64,000 bases of DNA from CAJXMH01 sp964001305. Lineage in GTDB: Bacteria > Bacteroidota > Bacteroidia > Flavobacteriales_E > Vicingaceae. The DNA lies in the NCBI GenBank assembly GCA_964001305.1, contig CAXFAI010000019.1, positions 62,001 to 126,000 of the forward strand, in the 5' to 3' direction. The stretch's first letter is position 1. Each line of letters begins with the position of its first letter. Below the pieces are notes generated by a model that saw nothing but the letters and a program-made list of their open reading frames with translations, was not told the origin of the DNA and did no database searches. A program made the translations under genes and the position numbers. Positions 52,736 through 60,819 of the stretch are shown here, in pieces.

Positions 52736-53638
52736 TTAATTATTATTTTTAATCTTTTTGATGTAATCATCTACTTGTTGTATAACAAGAGGATCATCTA
52801 CCAAAGATTTGTATTGTTCTAATGTTTCAATGCCTTTTTCCACTTGATTTTGACTGAGATAAGTATCTGTCAAATAAAGGTAAGCTTCGGCATTTTTAGG
52901 GTCAATCTGAAGAATGGTTTTAAAGCGCTCTATTGCTTTATCGTACTGCCCAGATTGAATTGCAAAGTAACCCAAATTTGTTAATGCATCTATATTTTCA
53001 GGATCACTATTTAAAACTTCTTTTAAAAGTCCTATTCCTTTCATAGGCATCATACCTAAAGCAGATGCGCCTTCAACATATACTACGCCTAAAGCTGTTT
53101 TTGCTTTTAAGTTGTTTTCTTCAAGTGTTAAAGCTTTCTGATAGCACTCAACAGCTCCCTCAGCCAATTGCTTGTTCTGATTTTTTGTTAATCGAAACGC
53201 TTTAAAATAATTATCTCCTGCTAAAATCCAATTGGTTGGCGTAGAAACAGCTTCCGCTTTCTGCTTGCTAAAAATAGCAACCATAGCAGGCTGCTTATTT
53301 TTAATGCTTAACTGAATGAGTGAATCATACAAAGACAATTTGGTTTCAACATCTGCCACCTTTTGAGCTTTAGCTTCTAACTCTCTTACTTCTGTTGCCT
53401 CATCCTCAGTCATGTCAGCCAAAATTGAAGCTAAATCTAAATCAGCTGAACTCTCCTCATTTGATTGATGCTCATGAGCATGATTATGGTCAGATTCATC
53501 ATGTGCGTGTAAGTCTTCATTTTCAACTTTTTGATCAGTTGAAAGCCCTTTAGGTGCGAGTAGAATTGCTACCAGAACAACAACTCCCGCTAAAACTAGC
53601 AGGAGTTGTCTAATCCTTGTATTTGAATTTGTTTTCAA
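52736..53638 (-). CDS. Membrane-anchored TPR protein
   Basis: The 300-aa protein starts at a TTG directly after the hup stop (TAATTG). It has an N-terminal membrane helix (LLLVLAGVVVLVAILLA), a His/Glu-rich periplasmic linker (DLHAHDESDHNHAHEHQSNEE, about residues 41-61) and TPR repeats from about residue 160 to the end (for example NIDALTNLGYFAIQSGQYDKAIERF). The His-rich segment could bind metal, but it may only be a linker. The start region contains a 12-bp RNA hairpin. Function unknown. Coupling to hup is clear from the zero gap. Confidence 0.85.
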   Translation of the reverse strand: MKTNSNTRIRQLLLVLAGVVVLVAILLAPKGLSTDQKVENEDLHAHDESDHNHAHEHQSNEESSADLDLASILADMTEDEATEVRELEAKAQKVADVETKLSLYDSLIQLSIKNKQPAMVAIFSKQKAEAVSTPTNWILAGDNYFKAFRLTKNQNKQLAEGAVECYQKALTLEENNLKAKTALGVVYVEGASALGMMPMKGIGLLKEVLNSDPENIDALTNLGYFAIQSGQYDKAIERFKTILQIDPKNAEAYLYLTDTYLSQNQVEKGIETLEQYKSLVDDPLVIQQVDDYIKKIKNNN

Positions 53639-53926
53639 TTAAGGCTTTACGTTTTCTTTTACTTTTTCTACAAAGCTTTTTGAAGGCTTAAATGCAGGAA
53701 TAAAGTGCTCAGGAATAATCATCGTTGTATTCTTTGAAATATTTCTTCCTGTTTTCTCAGCTCTTTTCTTGGTAATAAAACTTCCGAATCCTCTTAAGTA
53801 AACATTCTCTCCTTTCTCCAATGAAGTTCTTATAGACTTCATAAATTCTTCTACTGTAGCTTGTACAGCAACTTTTTCAACACCAGTTTTGTCTGAAATC
53901 TCAGTAACAATATCCGCTTTCGTCAT
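53639..53926 (-). CDS. HU-family DNA-binding protein
   Basis: The 95-aa protein has the HU/IHF fold: start MTKADIVTEISDKTGVEKVAVQATVEEFM, then GENVYLRGFGSFITKKRAEKTGRNISKNTTMIIPEHFIPAFKPSKSF. The final loop is the proline-bearing DNA-bending arm, and the length is normal. A -7 box TATATTTG lies at 53995-54002 (minus). The leader contains a 7-bp hairpin (AAAAGGG...CCCTTTT). It is divergent from mutY. Confidence 0.95.
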   Translation of the reverse strand: MTKADIVTEISDKTGVEKVAVQATVEEFMKSIRTSLEKGENVYLRGFGSFITKKRAEKTGRNISKNTTMIIPEHFIPAFKPSKSFVEKVKENVKP

Positions 53927-53966
53927 CTTAAATAAATTTGTAATTTTTTTGAGTAAAACAATTAAT

Positions 53967-54002
53967 TCTAAAAGGGGTTACCCTTTTCGGGCGGCAAATA
54001 TA
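53967..54002 (-). promoter_or_regulatory. HU gene promoter -7 box and leader hairpin
   Basis: On the minus strand, TATATTTG (53995-54002) is followed by GCCGCCCG and then AAAAGGG-GTAA-CCCCTTTT, a short stem in the 5' leader at about 53970-53988. No clear TTG is seen at -33. A role in autoregulation is only a guess. Confidence 0.4.
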
Positions 54003-54060
54003 ATAATAATTAATTGTTTAAACAGCTAGTATTCACAATGTTAAATCTATAATCAAGAAA

Positions 54061-55155
54061 TTGCAATATTCCAAACAGAATCTTACTTATATTCATTCTA
54101 AATTAATTGCTTGGTACAGAACGAATAAGCGAAATTTACCATGGCGACAAACAACTAATCCATATAAAATTTGGCTCTCTGAAATTATACTTCAGCAGAC
54201 TAGAGTCGCGCAAGGGTTAAGTTATTATTTAAAATTTATTGAAAATTACCCAAGCGTAAACGACCTTGCTTATGCCACTGAAGATGAAATACTTAAAGAT
54301 TGGCAAGGACTAGGGTATTACAGTAGAGCAAGAAACCTACATGCAGCCGCGAAAGAAATCGTTAAAAATTACAAAGGAAAGTTTCCAAACAACTATGAGG
54401 ATATTAAGAAGTTGAAAGGTGTAGGTGATTATACCGCCGCTGCTATAATATCCTTTGCATATAAAGGTCAATATCCTGTGGTAGATGGAAATGTGTATCG
54501 CTTTCTTTCTCGTTTATTTGGAATTACGACTCCAATTGACACATCACAGGGCAAAAAAGATTTTTACCAATTAGCTAAACAATTGCTTGGAAATCATGAC
54601 TCATCTATTTTTAACCAGGCCATCATGGAATTTGGCGCATTGCAATGCAGTCCAAAAAATCCAGATTGTAGTACTTGCCCTTTACAATCAAAATGCTCGG
54701 CTTTTGAAACAAACTCAGTTGAGAATCTTCCTGTTAAACAAGGAAAAACGAAAGTTCGAAAAAGACATTTTACCTATTTAATTATTGAAGATGACAATCA
54801 TTTACTAATTAACAAAAGAAACAAAAAGGACATTTGGCAAGGACTTTATGATTTCCCAAGCATTGAAACTACAAACACTTTAAAAAAGAATAAACTATCA
54901 AAAGTGGAAGAAATGATAAACCTTTTTAATCAATGCGATTATAAAATTAAATCCTTGTCCGAAGTAAGAAAACACCTTCTGAGTCATCAACAAATTTTCG
55001 CTCAGTTTTGCCACATAGATACAGTTAAACTTTCAAATTTGAATACGAGTCAATTTGAAATAGTTAAGCGATCAAATTTGCATTCTTACCCAATTCCCAA
55101 ATTGCTTGAAAACTATTTAAGAGAAGAGACCAATTTGCTATCTTTGCCCCAATAA
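54061..55155 (+). CDS. mutY: A/G-specific adenine glycosylase
   Basis: MutY removes adenine opposite 8-oxoG. The 364-aa protein starts at TTG. The catalytic domain shows LPWRQTTNPYKIWLSEIILQQTRV (catalytic Glu in SEI), the HhH motif LKGVGDYTAAAI with VVDGNVYRFLSR, and the 4Fe-4S cysteines in CSPKNPDCSTCPLQSKC. The NUDIX-like C-terminal domain (about 235-345) recognises 8-oxoG. It heads the mutY-ssb-gldE-gldD series conserved in Flavobacteriales. Confidence 0.96.
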   Translation: MQYSKQNLTYIHSKLIAWYRTNKRNLPWRQTTNPYKIWLSEIILQQTRVAQGLSYYLKFIENYPSVNDLAYATEDEILKDWQGLGYYSRARNLHAAAKEIVKNYKGKFPNNYEDIKKLKGVGDYTAAAIISFAYKGQYPVVDGNVYRFLSRLFGITTPIDTSQGKKDFYQLAKQLLGNHDSSIFNQAIMEFGALQCSPKNPDCSTCPLQSKCSAFETNSVENLPVKQGKTKVRKRHFTYLIIEDDNHLLINKRNKKDIWQGLYDFPSIETTNTLKKNKLSKVEEMINLFNQCDYKIKSLSEVRKHLLSHQQIFAQFCHIDTVKLSNLNTSQFEIVKRSNLHSYPIPKLLENYLREETNLLSLPQ

Positions 55156-55176
55156 AGAATCGGATTTTAATCGACT

Positions 55177-55608
55177 ATGGCAGGAGTAAATAAAGTGATT
55201 TTGGTTGGAAACCTGGGAAAAGACCCTGAAGTTCGCCACCTAGAAAACGGTGCAGTTGTAGCAAATTTTCCTTTGGCTACAACAGAATCATACAAGGATA
55301 AAAATGGCAACAGACAAGACCAAACTGAATGGCACAACATTGTGCTTTGGAGAGGTTTAGCTCAAATTGCTGAAAAGTATTTAAATAAAGGAAGCCAAGT
55401 TTTCATTGAAGGTAAAATCCGGAGCCGTTCATGGCAGGATAAAGATGGAAACACAAGGTATACCACAGAAATAGTTGGAGACAATATGACTATGCTTGGG
55501 GGTAGAAGTGAAAATAGTTCACCTAGAGCTGAACAGAATGATACAGCTAAGACTCCTGAAGCCATAAGCAAAACAGAGAACGAAGAAGATGACGATTTAC
55601 CATTCTAA
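55177..55608 (+). CDS. ssb: Single-stranded DNA-binding protein
   Basis: The 143-aa OB-fold protein begins MAGVNKVILVGNLGKDPEVRHLENGAVVANFPLATTE, with the EWHNIVLWRGLAQIAEKYLNKGSQVFIEGKIRSRSW core. It ends in an acidic tip EEDDDLPF, which binds partner proteins. It follows mutY after 21 bp and precedes gldE by 48 bp. Confidence 0.97.
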   Translation: MAGVNKVILVGNLGKDPEVRHLENGAVVANFPLATTESYKDKNGNRQDQTEWHNIVLWRGLAQIAEKYLNKGSQVFIEGKIRSRSWQDKDGNTRYTTEIVGDNMTMLGGRSENSSPRAEQNDTAKTPEAISKTENEEDDDLPF

Positions 55609-55656
55609 TTGTACGACTAGTCATTTGTTCTTGAATGTTCACCAAACCACCTAACG

Positions 55657-57000
55657 TTGGAAGACCCCTTTGAACAGAGCCTTGGGCTAATTTTAAACAA
55701 CACATATTCTTTTTACGACTCTTTAGAAGTAATAGCCGCTTGCCTAGCTATGCTTCTTTTACTAGCCTGTTCTGCTTTAGTTTCAGGTTCTGAAGTAGCT
55801 TATTTTTCACTTGGACCTAATGAACAAGCTGAAATTGAAGCTGGCAAAATAAAAAGTGCAAAATTGCTGAGCTCATTGATTGAGCGACCTAAAAGACTTT
55901 TAGCTACAATTTTAATCACTAACAATTTTGTAAATGTTGCAATTGTAATCCTTTCCTCTTTTTTAACCGATCAGTTAATTGATGGATTAGACCCAACTGT
56001 ACAATTCATTATTCAAGTAGTTGTTGTTACCTTTTTACTTTTACTACTTGGAGAAGTAATTCCAAAAATTTATGTCAACAAAAATGCGCTTAGCCTTGCT
56101 TCTTTTATGGCATTCCCTATTTTTTACTTGCGTTTAGTACTGCATCCATTTAGCAGTATTTTGGTTAATTCTACCAATTTCATAGATAAACGAATTAAGA
56201 AAAAAGGACATAATATTTCAGTGGATGAACTTTCTCATGCTTTAGAATTAACAAGCGATGAAAACGAAAATGAGGACGACCAAAAAATCCTTGAAGGAAT
56301 TGTTCGCTTTGGAAACATTGATGTAAAACAAGTCATGACTGCAAGAGTAGATGTAGTTGCTATTGATTTAAACACACCTTTTGATGAAGTGAATAAGCTC
56401 ATTTTAGATTCAGGTTACTCAAGATTACCAGTCTTTAGTGAAAGTTTCGATAACATTAAAGGAGTGCTTTACATAAAAGATTTGCTTCCTCATTTAGGCC
56501 AAACCGAATTTGATTGGCACCCACTCATTAGAAAACCATTTTTTGTTCCTGAAAATAAAAAGATTGATGACTTGTTAAGAGAATTTCAAACTAAGAAAAC
56601 TCACTTAGCCATTGTTGTTGACGAATATGGAGGTAGCTCAGGAATAATAAGTTTGGAGGATATACTTGAAGAAATTGTAGGAGAGATTTCTGATGAATTT
56701 GATGATGAAGATTTGGTTTACTCTAAATTGGATGATTACAATTACATTTTTGAAGGAAAAACTCCCTTAAACGATGTTTATAAAGTACTAAACATTGATG
56801 GCCAAGCCTTTGAAGAAGCGAAAGGTGAATCGGAAACTTTAGCAGGATTTGCACTTGAAATTTTTGGAAAAATTCCTCAAAAGAATGAGAAAACAAAATT
56901 TCAGGATTATCTAATTACCATTGATGGCGCCGACCGTAGAAGAATCAAAAGGGTAAAAATAACTTTACCTGAATTAAACGAAGAGCCTAACCAAGAATGA
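55657..57000 (+). CDS. gldE: Gliding motility-associated protein GldE
   Basis: The 447-aa membrane protein is of the CNNM/CorC type. It has a DUF21 transmembrane region (about 25-200) with LLLACSALVSGSEVAYFSL and LLLGEVIPKI. Two CBS domains follow (VKQVMTARVDVVAIDLN, and later THLAIVVDEYGGSSGIISLEDILEEIVGEI). The CorC/HlyC C-terminal domain ends it. It starts at TTG and lies directly before gldD (ATGA overlap), which identifies it as GldE rather than a generic hemolysin-like protein. Confidence 0.93.
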   Translation: MEDPFEQSLGLILNNTYSFYDSLEVIAACLAMLLLLACSALVSGSEVAYFSLGPNEQAEIEAGKIKSAKLLSSLIERPKRLLATILITNNFVNVAIVILSSFLTDQLIDGLDPTVQFIIQVVVVTFLLLLLGEVIPKIYVNKNALSLASFMAFPIFYLRLVLHPFSSILVNSTNFIDKRIKKKGHNISVDELSHALELTSDENENEDDQKILEGIVRFGNIDVKQVMTARVDVVAIDLNTPFDEVNKLILDSGYSRLPVFSESFDNIKGVLYIKDLLPHLGQTEFDWHPLIRKPFFVPENKKIDDLLREFQTKKTHLAIVVDEYGGSSGIISLEDILEEIVGEISDEFDDEDLVYSKLDDYNYIFEGKTPLNDVYKVLNIDGQAFEEAKGESETLAGFALEIFGKIPQKNEKTKFQDYLITIDGADRRRIKRVKITLPELNEEPNQE

Positions 57001-57587
57001 TAAAAAAACACTTTTTCTTATTAATTCTTTTTCCAATTCTATTTTCTTGCAATGAGACTACCGTCCCAAGACCAACCGGGTATTTCAGAATAGACTTCCC
57101 AACTAAAGTTTATTCAGTGGTGGATACTTTACCTTTTCCATTTCAATTTGAACTTCCACAATACGCTAGGCCAAACTTAGAGCGCACCCGAAAAGATCCA
57201 AACTTTTTAAATATAGATTTTCCGAAGTATCAAGCCAGAATTCATTTGAGCTATGTTAATGTTGATAGCAATGTGCATAAGCTTTTTGAAGATTCAAGAA
57301 CACTAGTATACAAGCACGCAGTAAAAGCACAAGACATTCAAGAGAATTTAATTTCCAATCCTAAAGAAGGGGTTCATGGGATGTATTACCTCATTGAGGG
57401 AAATGCCGCCTCAAGTACACAGTTTTATTTGACTGATAGTAGCAAACACTTTTTGAGAGGTGCTTTATACTTTAATGCCGAACCCAATTATGATTCAATT
57501 GCACCTGTTTTAGATTTTTTAAAAACAGATATTGAACACTTTATAGAAAGTTTTAGCTGGAAAGAGTCTGAGCATAATCTGCCGTAG
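56997..57587 (+). CDS. gldD: Gliding motility lipoprotein GldD
   Basis: GldD is a lipoprotein needed for gliding and T9SS function in Flavobacteria. The 196-aa precursor has a lipobox ending in Cys18 (ILFSC), then TTVPRPTGYFRIDFPTKVY, PNFLNIDFPKYQARIHLSYV and the C-terminal YDSIAPVLDFLKTDIEHFIESF. These match GldD. The ATG overlaps the gldE stop by four bases. Its 3' end overlaps the convergent ctaA gene by 35 bp. Confidence 0.95.
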   Translation: MIKKHFFLLILFPILFSCNETTVPRPTGYFRIDFPTKVYSVVDTLPFPFQFELPQYARPNLERTRKDPNFLNIDFPKYQARIHLSYVNVDSNVHKLFEDSRTLVYKHAVKAQDIQENLISNPKEGVHGMYYLIEGNAASSTQFYLTDSSKHFLRGALYFNAEPNYDSIAPVLDFLKTDIEHFIESFSWKESEHNLP

Positions 57588-58593
57588 TTTTTGAAAAGCG
57601 ATGCAGACAGAAAATAGTTGCTCCTAGCAATACAAACGCACCTAATTGATGCAGTAAACCTAAGCTAACGGGCACGGCATACAAAAGCGTAAATACTCCA
57701 AGAAAGAACTGAAACAGAACCGCAACAAGTAAAAATTGAAGTCCTTTTTGCTGGCTTTTTCCTAAACTCATTTTTCGACTTACTACAAAAGCATATACCA
57801 CAATGGCTACAACCAAATAAGCCACGTATCGATGGAAAAACTGAACTCCCGCTAAGTTTTCTATCCAATTGGTAATCCATGGTTTCATGGATAAAACAGA
57901 TTCGGGCATAATTTCTCCTCCCATAAGTGGCCAAGTGTTATATATTTTACCTGCATTTAAACCTGCCACATAAGCTCCCCAAACAATTTGGATTAGCAAT
58001 ACGGCAAGAAGCAAGCCAAATACCCCTTTCATTCCTTTATGTCGAACTTCGGGTTTTGGATAGATTAAACCGAGTGCCAACCAAAAGGTATAAGCAAAAG
58101 TTAGAAATGCGGTGGTTAGATGCATCGCCAATCGATAATGACTCACATCCGGGTCTTTAATTAGACCGCTTTTAACCATATACCAGCCTAACAAACCTTG
58201 AAAACCTCCAAGTACCAGCAAAAAGATAAGCTTTGGTTTTAAGTCATTGATTAGTTTTCCTTTGAGCCAAAACCATATAAAAGGAATGATAAAAACTAAT
58301 CCAATCATTCTGCCAAACATCCGATGAATGTATTCCCACCAAAAAATTCGCTTAAACTCTTCAAGACCGAAGTTAAAATTAACCAACTGATATTCAGGAT
58401 ACTGTTTATACTTATCGAACATTTCTTGCCAGGCTACTTCTGTACTTGGCGGGGAATTACCAAATAAAGTCCATTCTACCATTGACAAACCTGAGTGAGT
58501 TAGCCTTGTCATACCTCCAATGGCTACCATGATGAAAATAAGTAAACAACCAAGCAATAACCAATAAACAATAGGACGATTTGAGTGATTCAT
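57553..58593 (-). CDS. ctaA: Heme A synthase (COX15/CtaA)
   Basis: CtaA oxidises heme O to heme A for cytochrome c oxidase. I start at ATG 58593 (346 aa, MNHSNRPIVYWLL), because the longer frame crosses a terminator hairpin. The protein has about eight helices with heme-binding histidines in TRLTHSGLSMVEW, FWWEYIHRMFGRMIGL, SHYRLAMHLTTAFL, FFHRYVAYLV and GLLHQLGAFVLL, in two pseudo-repeats. ctaB is not seen. Its 3' end overlaps gldD by 35 bp. Upstream is an HMA lipoprotein, which hints at copper handling for the oxidase. Confidence 0.95.
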   Translation of the reverse strand: MNHSNRPIVYWLLLGCLLIFIMVAIGGMTRLTHSGLSMVEWTLFGNSPPSTEVAWQEMFDKYKQYPEYQLVNFNFGLEEFKRIFWWEYIHRMFGRMIGLVFIIPFIWFWLKGKLINDLKPKLIFLLVLGGFQGLLGWYMVKSGLIKDPDVSHYRLAMHLTTAFLTFAYTFWLALGLIYPKPEVRHKGMKGVFGLLLAVLLIQIVWGAYVAGLNAGKIYNTWPLMGGEIMPESVLSMKPWITNWIENLAGVQFFHRYVAYLVVAIVVYAFVVSRKMSLGKSQQKGLQFLLVAVLFQFFLGVFTLLYAVPVSLGLLHQLGAFVLLGATIFCLHRFSKTTADYAQTLSS

Positions 58594-58602
58594 ATTCTTA
58601 AG

Positions 58603-58630
58603 CAAAAAAAATCCCGCAACTAGGCGGGAT
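58603..58630 (-). terminator. Intrinsic terminator after the HMA lipoprotein gene
   Basis: On the minus strand, ATCCCGC and GCGGGAT (58611-58617 with 58624-58630) are followed by eight T. It lies between the HMA gene and ctaA and rules out a ctaA start upstream of it. Confidence 0.85.
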
Positions 58631-58648
58631 ATCTTCAATTTGTTTATT

Positions 58649-59143
58649 TTATTTTAACGCCTTTAAGAAGTAAGTAAACAGTTTGGGTAAGCTTATGTTT
58701 AAATTCTGACTTACAGAAGCGACATCTACTTTCTTCTCTGTCTCTTCTTCTTCCACTTCTACTTCAATTTCCTTTTCAACTTCATCTCCAGCTTCTTCAT
58801 CTGCAATTGTAGCACTATATTGTCCATCATGAATTTCATTGATAAAGCTTTCAATCTCTGTAGCAGATAATACACTTTTATCAAATTCAAAAACAGCAGA
58901 CCCTTCTTCAAAATTGACATTACTTGCTACCACTCCATTCAAATCTGCTACTTGCTCTTGAATGTATTTTGCACAACCCATGGCGCAAACCATACCATCA
59001 ACTTTCATCTGAACAGATTCTTTGTTCTCTGCCAACACTTCGGTTTTTACACCTTCGGCACTTTCCTCTTTTGCACTTTCACAAGATTCAAAAACCAATA
59101 GCGAAACACAAATAGCTAAAGCGAATAAAACACTCTTTTTCAT
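58649..59143 (-). CDS. HMA-domain lipoprotein with CxxxC metal motif
   Basis: The 164-aa precursor has a lipobox ending at Cys21 (VFESC). A heavy-metal-associated (HMA) domain spans about residues 44-115, with metal motif GMVCAMGC (C53 and C57, a CxxxC spacing instead of the usual CxxC). A very acidic stretch (EVEKEIEVEVEEEETEKK) and a short helical end follow. It is expected at the membrane facing the periplasm. It may bind copper, since ctaA is next to it, but the metal is not proven. A -7 box TACTTTTG lies at 59162-59169 (minus). Confidence 0.87.
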   Translation of the reverse strand: MKKSVLFALAICVSLLVFESCESAKEESAEGVKTEVLAENKESVQMKVDGMVCAMGCAKYIQEQVADLNGVVASNVNFEEGSAVFEFDKSVLSATEIESFINEIHDGQYSATIADEEAGDEVEKEIEVEVEEEETEKKVDVASVSQNLNISLPKLFTYFLKALK

Positions 59144-59161
59144 AGCTTAAATTTTATGGTA

Positions 59162-59217
59162 CAAAAGTAAACAATAAGCCTTTTCAAATATTGTTAATGA
59201 TTATAAAATTACTTTTG
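59162..59217. promoter_or_regulatory. Divergent pair of -7 boxes for the HMA lipoprotein and EamA genes
   Basis: TACTTTTG occurs on the minus strand at 59162-59169 and on the plus strand at 59210-59217, facing opposite genes. Possible -33 TTG elements lie 15-16 nt upstream of each, which is shorter than usual. Overlapping divergent promoters are plausible. Confidence 0.4.
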
Positions 59218-59237
59218 TCGCCTCATTTTCAGAAAGC

Positions 59238-60158
59238 ATGATCGATTTCAACAAACCCTTGACGCAGTGGATTTTCCTCCTTTTTTTGGCATTTACATGG
59301 GGAAGCTCCTTTATACTTATGAAGATGGGATTACGGTCTTTTGATAATTTTCAAGTAGCTAGCCTTCGAATATTGATATCATTCGTTTTTCTTTTGCCCA
59401 TTTTTATACGCAACTTGAAACAAATTAAACCCAAACAATGGCTACCAGTTACCATTGCAGGCTTACTTGGTAGCGGTATTCCAGCCTTTTTATTTACCAC
59501 AGCTCAAACCCAAATTAGCAGCTCTTTAACTGGTATGCTAAATTCTTTGGTTCCTTTATTTACAGTACTTATCGGATTAATCTTTTTTGGCATATCATTT
59601 CGAAAATTAAAATTCATAGGTGCTTTGATAGGGCTTTGCGGTGCTATCGGTCTGCTTATGGCAAATGGCGGAATCAGCATTCAAAACAATGATTTTGTTT
59701 ATGCCTCATTGGTAATTCTAGCCACCTTGTGCTATGCAACGAATGTCAATTTTATTAAAGTAAAATTGGTTGAAGTAAGCTCTTTGAACATCACCACATT
59801 TGGTTTCACTTTTATTGGCCCCGCAGCTGGGATTTATCTTTTCAACACTGACTTTACAGGTCGTCTGTCGGCCGACCCATTAGCATGGATCAATCTGTTT
59901 TACATTGCATTGCTTGCCATTTTTGGAACAGCAATCGCAGTCATCCTTTTTAATATGCTTATCAAAAAAGTGTCTGCCGTATTTGCTTCTTCAGTCACTT
60001 ACATTATTCCTGTATTTGCTATTTTTTGGGGAATAATTGATGGAGAAACAGTCAGTTACAAGGAATTTTTAAGCATTGGTATTATTTTGACTGGTGTATA
60101 TTTGATTAATCAAGACAATAAATTGGAACGCCAAGAACAATCGGCAAATGCTAATTAA
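59238..60158 (+). CDS. EamA/DMT-family transporter
   Basis: The 306-aa protein has ten predicted helices in two EamA halves (about 10-145 and 155-295). Typical motifs are FLAFTWGSSFILMKMGL at the start and VSAVFASSVTYIIPVFAIFWGIIDGE in the second half. Such proteins export metabolites or amino acids. The substrate is unknown. It is divergent from the HMA lipoprotein gene. rplU follows with its own promoter. Confidence 0.92.
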   Translation: MIDFNKPLTQWIFLLFLAFTWGSSFILMKMGLRSFDNFQVASLRILISFVFLLPIFIRNLKQIKPKQWLPVTIAGLLGSGIPAFLFTTAQTQISSSLTGMLNSLVPLFTVLIGLIFFGISFRKLKFIGALIGLCGAIGLLMANGGISIQNNDFVYASLVILATLCYATNVNFIKVKLVEVSSLNITTFGFTFIGPAAGIYLFNTDFTGRLSADPLAWINLFYIALLAIFGTAIAVILFNMLIKKVSAVFASSVTYIIPVFAIFWGIIDGETVSYKEFLSIGIILTGVYLINQDNKLERQEQSANAN

Positions 60159-60188
60159 CTCGCTTAAAATCAATTTAAATCAACCAAC

Positions 60189-60220
60189 TTGTTTTACAAG
60201 AAAGATTTTCATTAAATTTG
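60189..60220 (+). promoter_or_regulatory. Bacteroidota-type promoter for rplU-rpmA
   Basis: TTG (60189-60191) is followed after 21 nt by TAAATTTG (60213-60220), a near-consensus pair. The leader to rplU would be about 33 nt. Confidence 0.7.
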
Positions 60221-60260
60221 CCGTCCATTTTTAAAAAATAACAAACGTAAACCCTAAAGC

Positions 60261-60800
60261 ATGTACGCAATTGTAGAGATAGCAGGGCAACAGTACAAAG
60301 TAGAAAAAGACCAACAACTTTTTGTACACCGTTTGGAAGGAAAAGAAGGATCGAAAGTAACTTTCGATAATGTACTTTTAACTTCTGATGGTAAAAAAGT
60401 AGAAGTTGGCGCCCCAGCTGTAAAAGGTGTTTCAGTTTCAGCTAAAATTGTTGAGCACCTGAAAGGCGACAAAGTAATCGTCTTCAAAAAGAAAAGAAGA
60501 AAAGGCTACAAGGTGAGAAATGGTCACCGTCAGTATTTGAGCAAAATTGAAATTGAAAGCATTGGAGCAGCAAAAAAGACTGCAACTAAAGCTAAAGCTG
60601 AAACTACTGAAGCTAAAAAAGAAACTAAAGAAGCTGCACCTAAAGCTGAAGCAAAGAAAGCAACAGCAAAAAAGGAAACAGCTACTAAAGCTCCTGCTAA
60701 AAAAGCAGCTCCTAAAAAGGAAACAAAGGCTAAAAGCGAAACAGCTACTAAAGCAAAGCCAGCCGCTAAAAAAGCAGACGATAAAAAAGAAGATAAGTAA
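60261..60800 (+). CDS. rplU: Ribosomal protein L21 with long Lys/Ala-rich C-terminal tail
   Basis: Residues 1-103 are a normal bL21: MYAIVEIAGQQYKVEKDQQ, FDNVLLTSDG, VGAPAVKGV, then KVIVFKKKRRKGYKVRNGHRQYLSKIEI. Residues 104-179 form a low-complexity tail of Lys, Ala, Thr and Glu with repeated KKETK/KAEAKK units. It makes the protein about 75 aa longer than usual. The tail is probably disordered and could contact rRNA. rpmA follows after 19 bp, the usual order. The start is the first conserved Met. Confidence 0.96.
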   Translation: MYAIVEIAGQQYKVEKDQQLFVHRLEGKEGSKVTFDNVLLTSDGKKVEVGAPAVKGVSVSAKIVEHLKGDKVIVFKKKRRKGYKVRNGHRQYLSKIEIESIGAAKKTATKAKAETTEAKKETKEAAPKAEAKKATAKKETATKAPAKKAAPKKETKAKSETATKAKPAAKKADDKKEDK

Positions 60801-60819
60801 TCTTAAAAACACATAGATC

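Noticed and set aside
58594..58638. Longer N-terminus for ctaA
   Set aside because: It would cross the terminator of the upstream lipoprotein gene.
60547..60816. Lys/Leu-rich frame on the plus strand inside rplU
   Set aside because: It is the shifted frame of the same low-complexity tail, with no independent start context.
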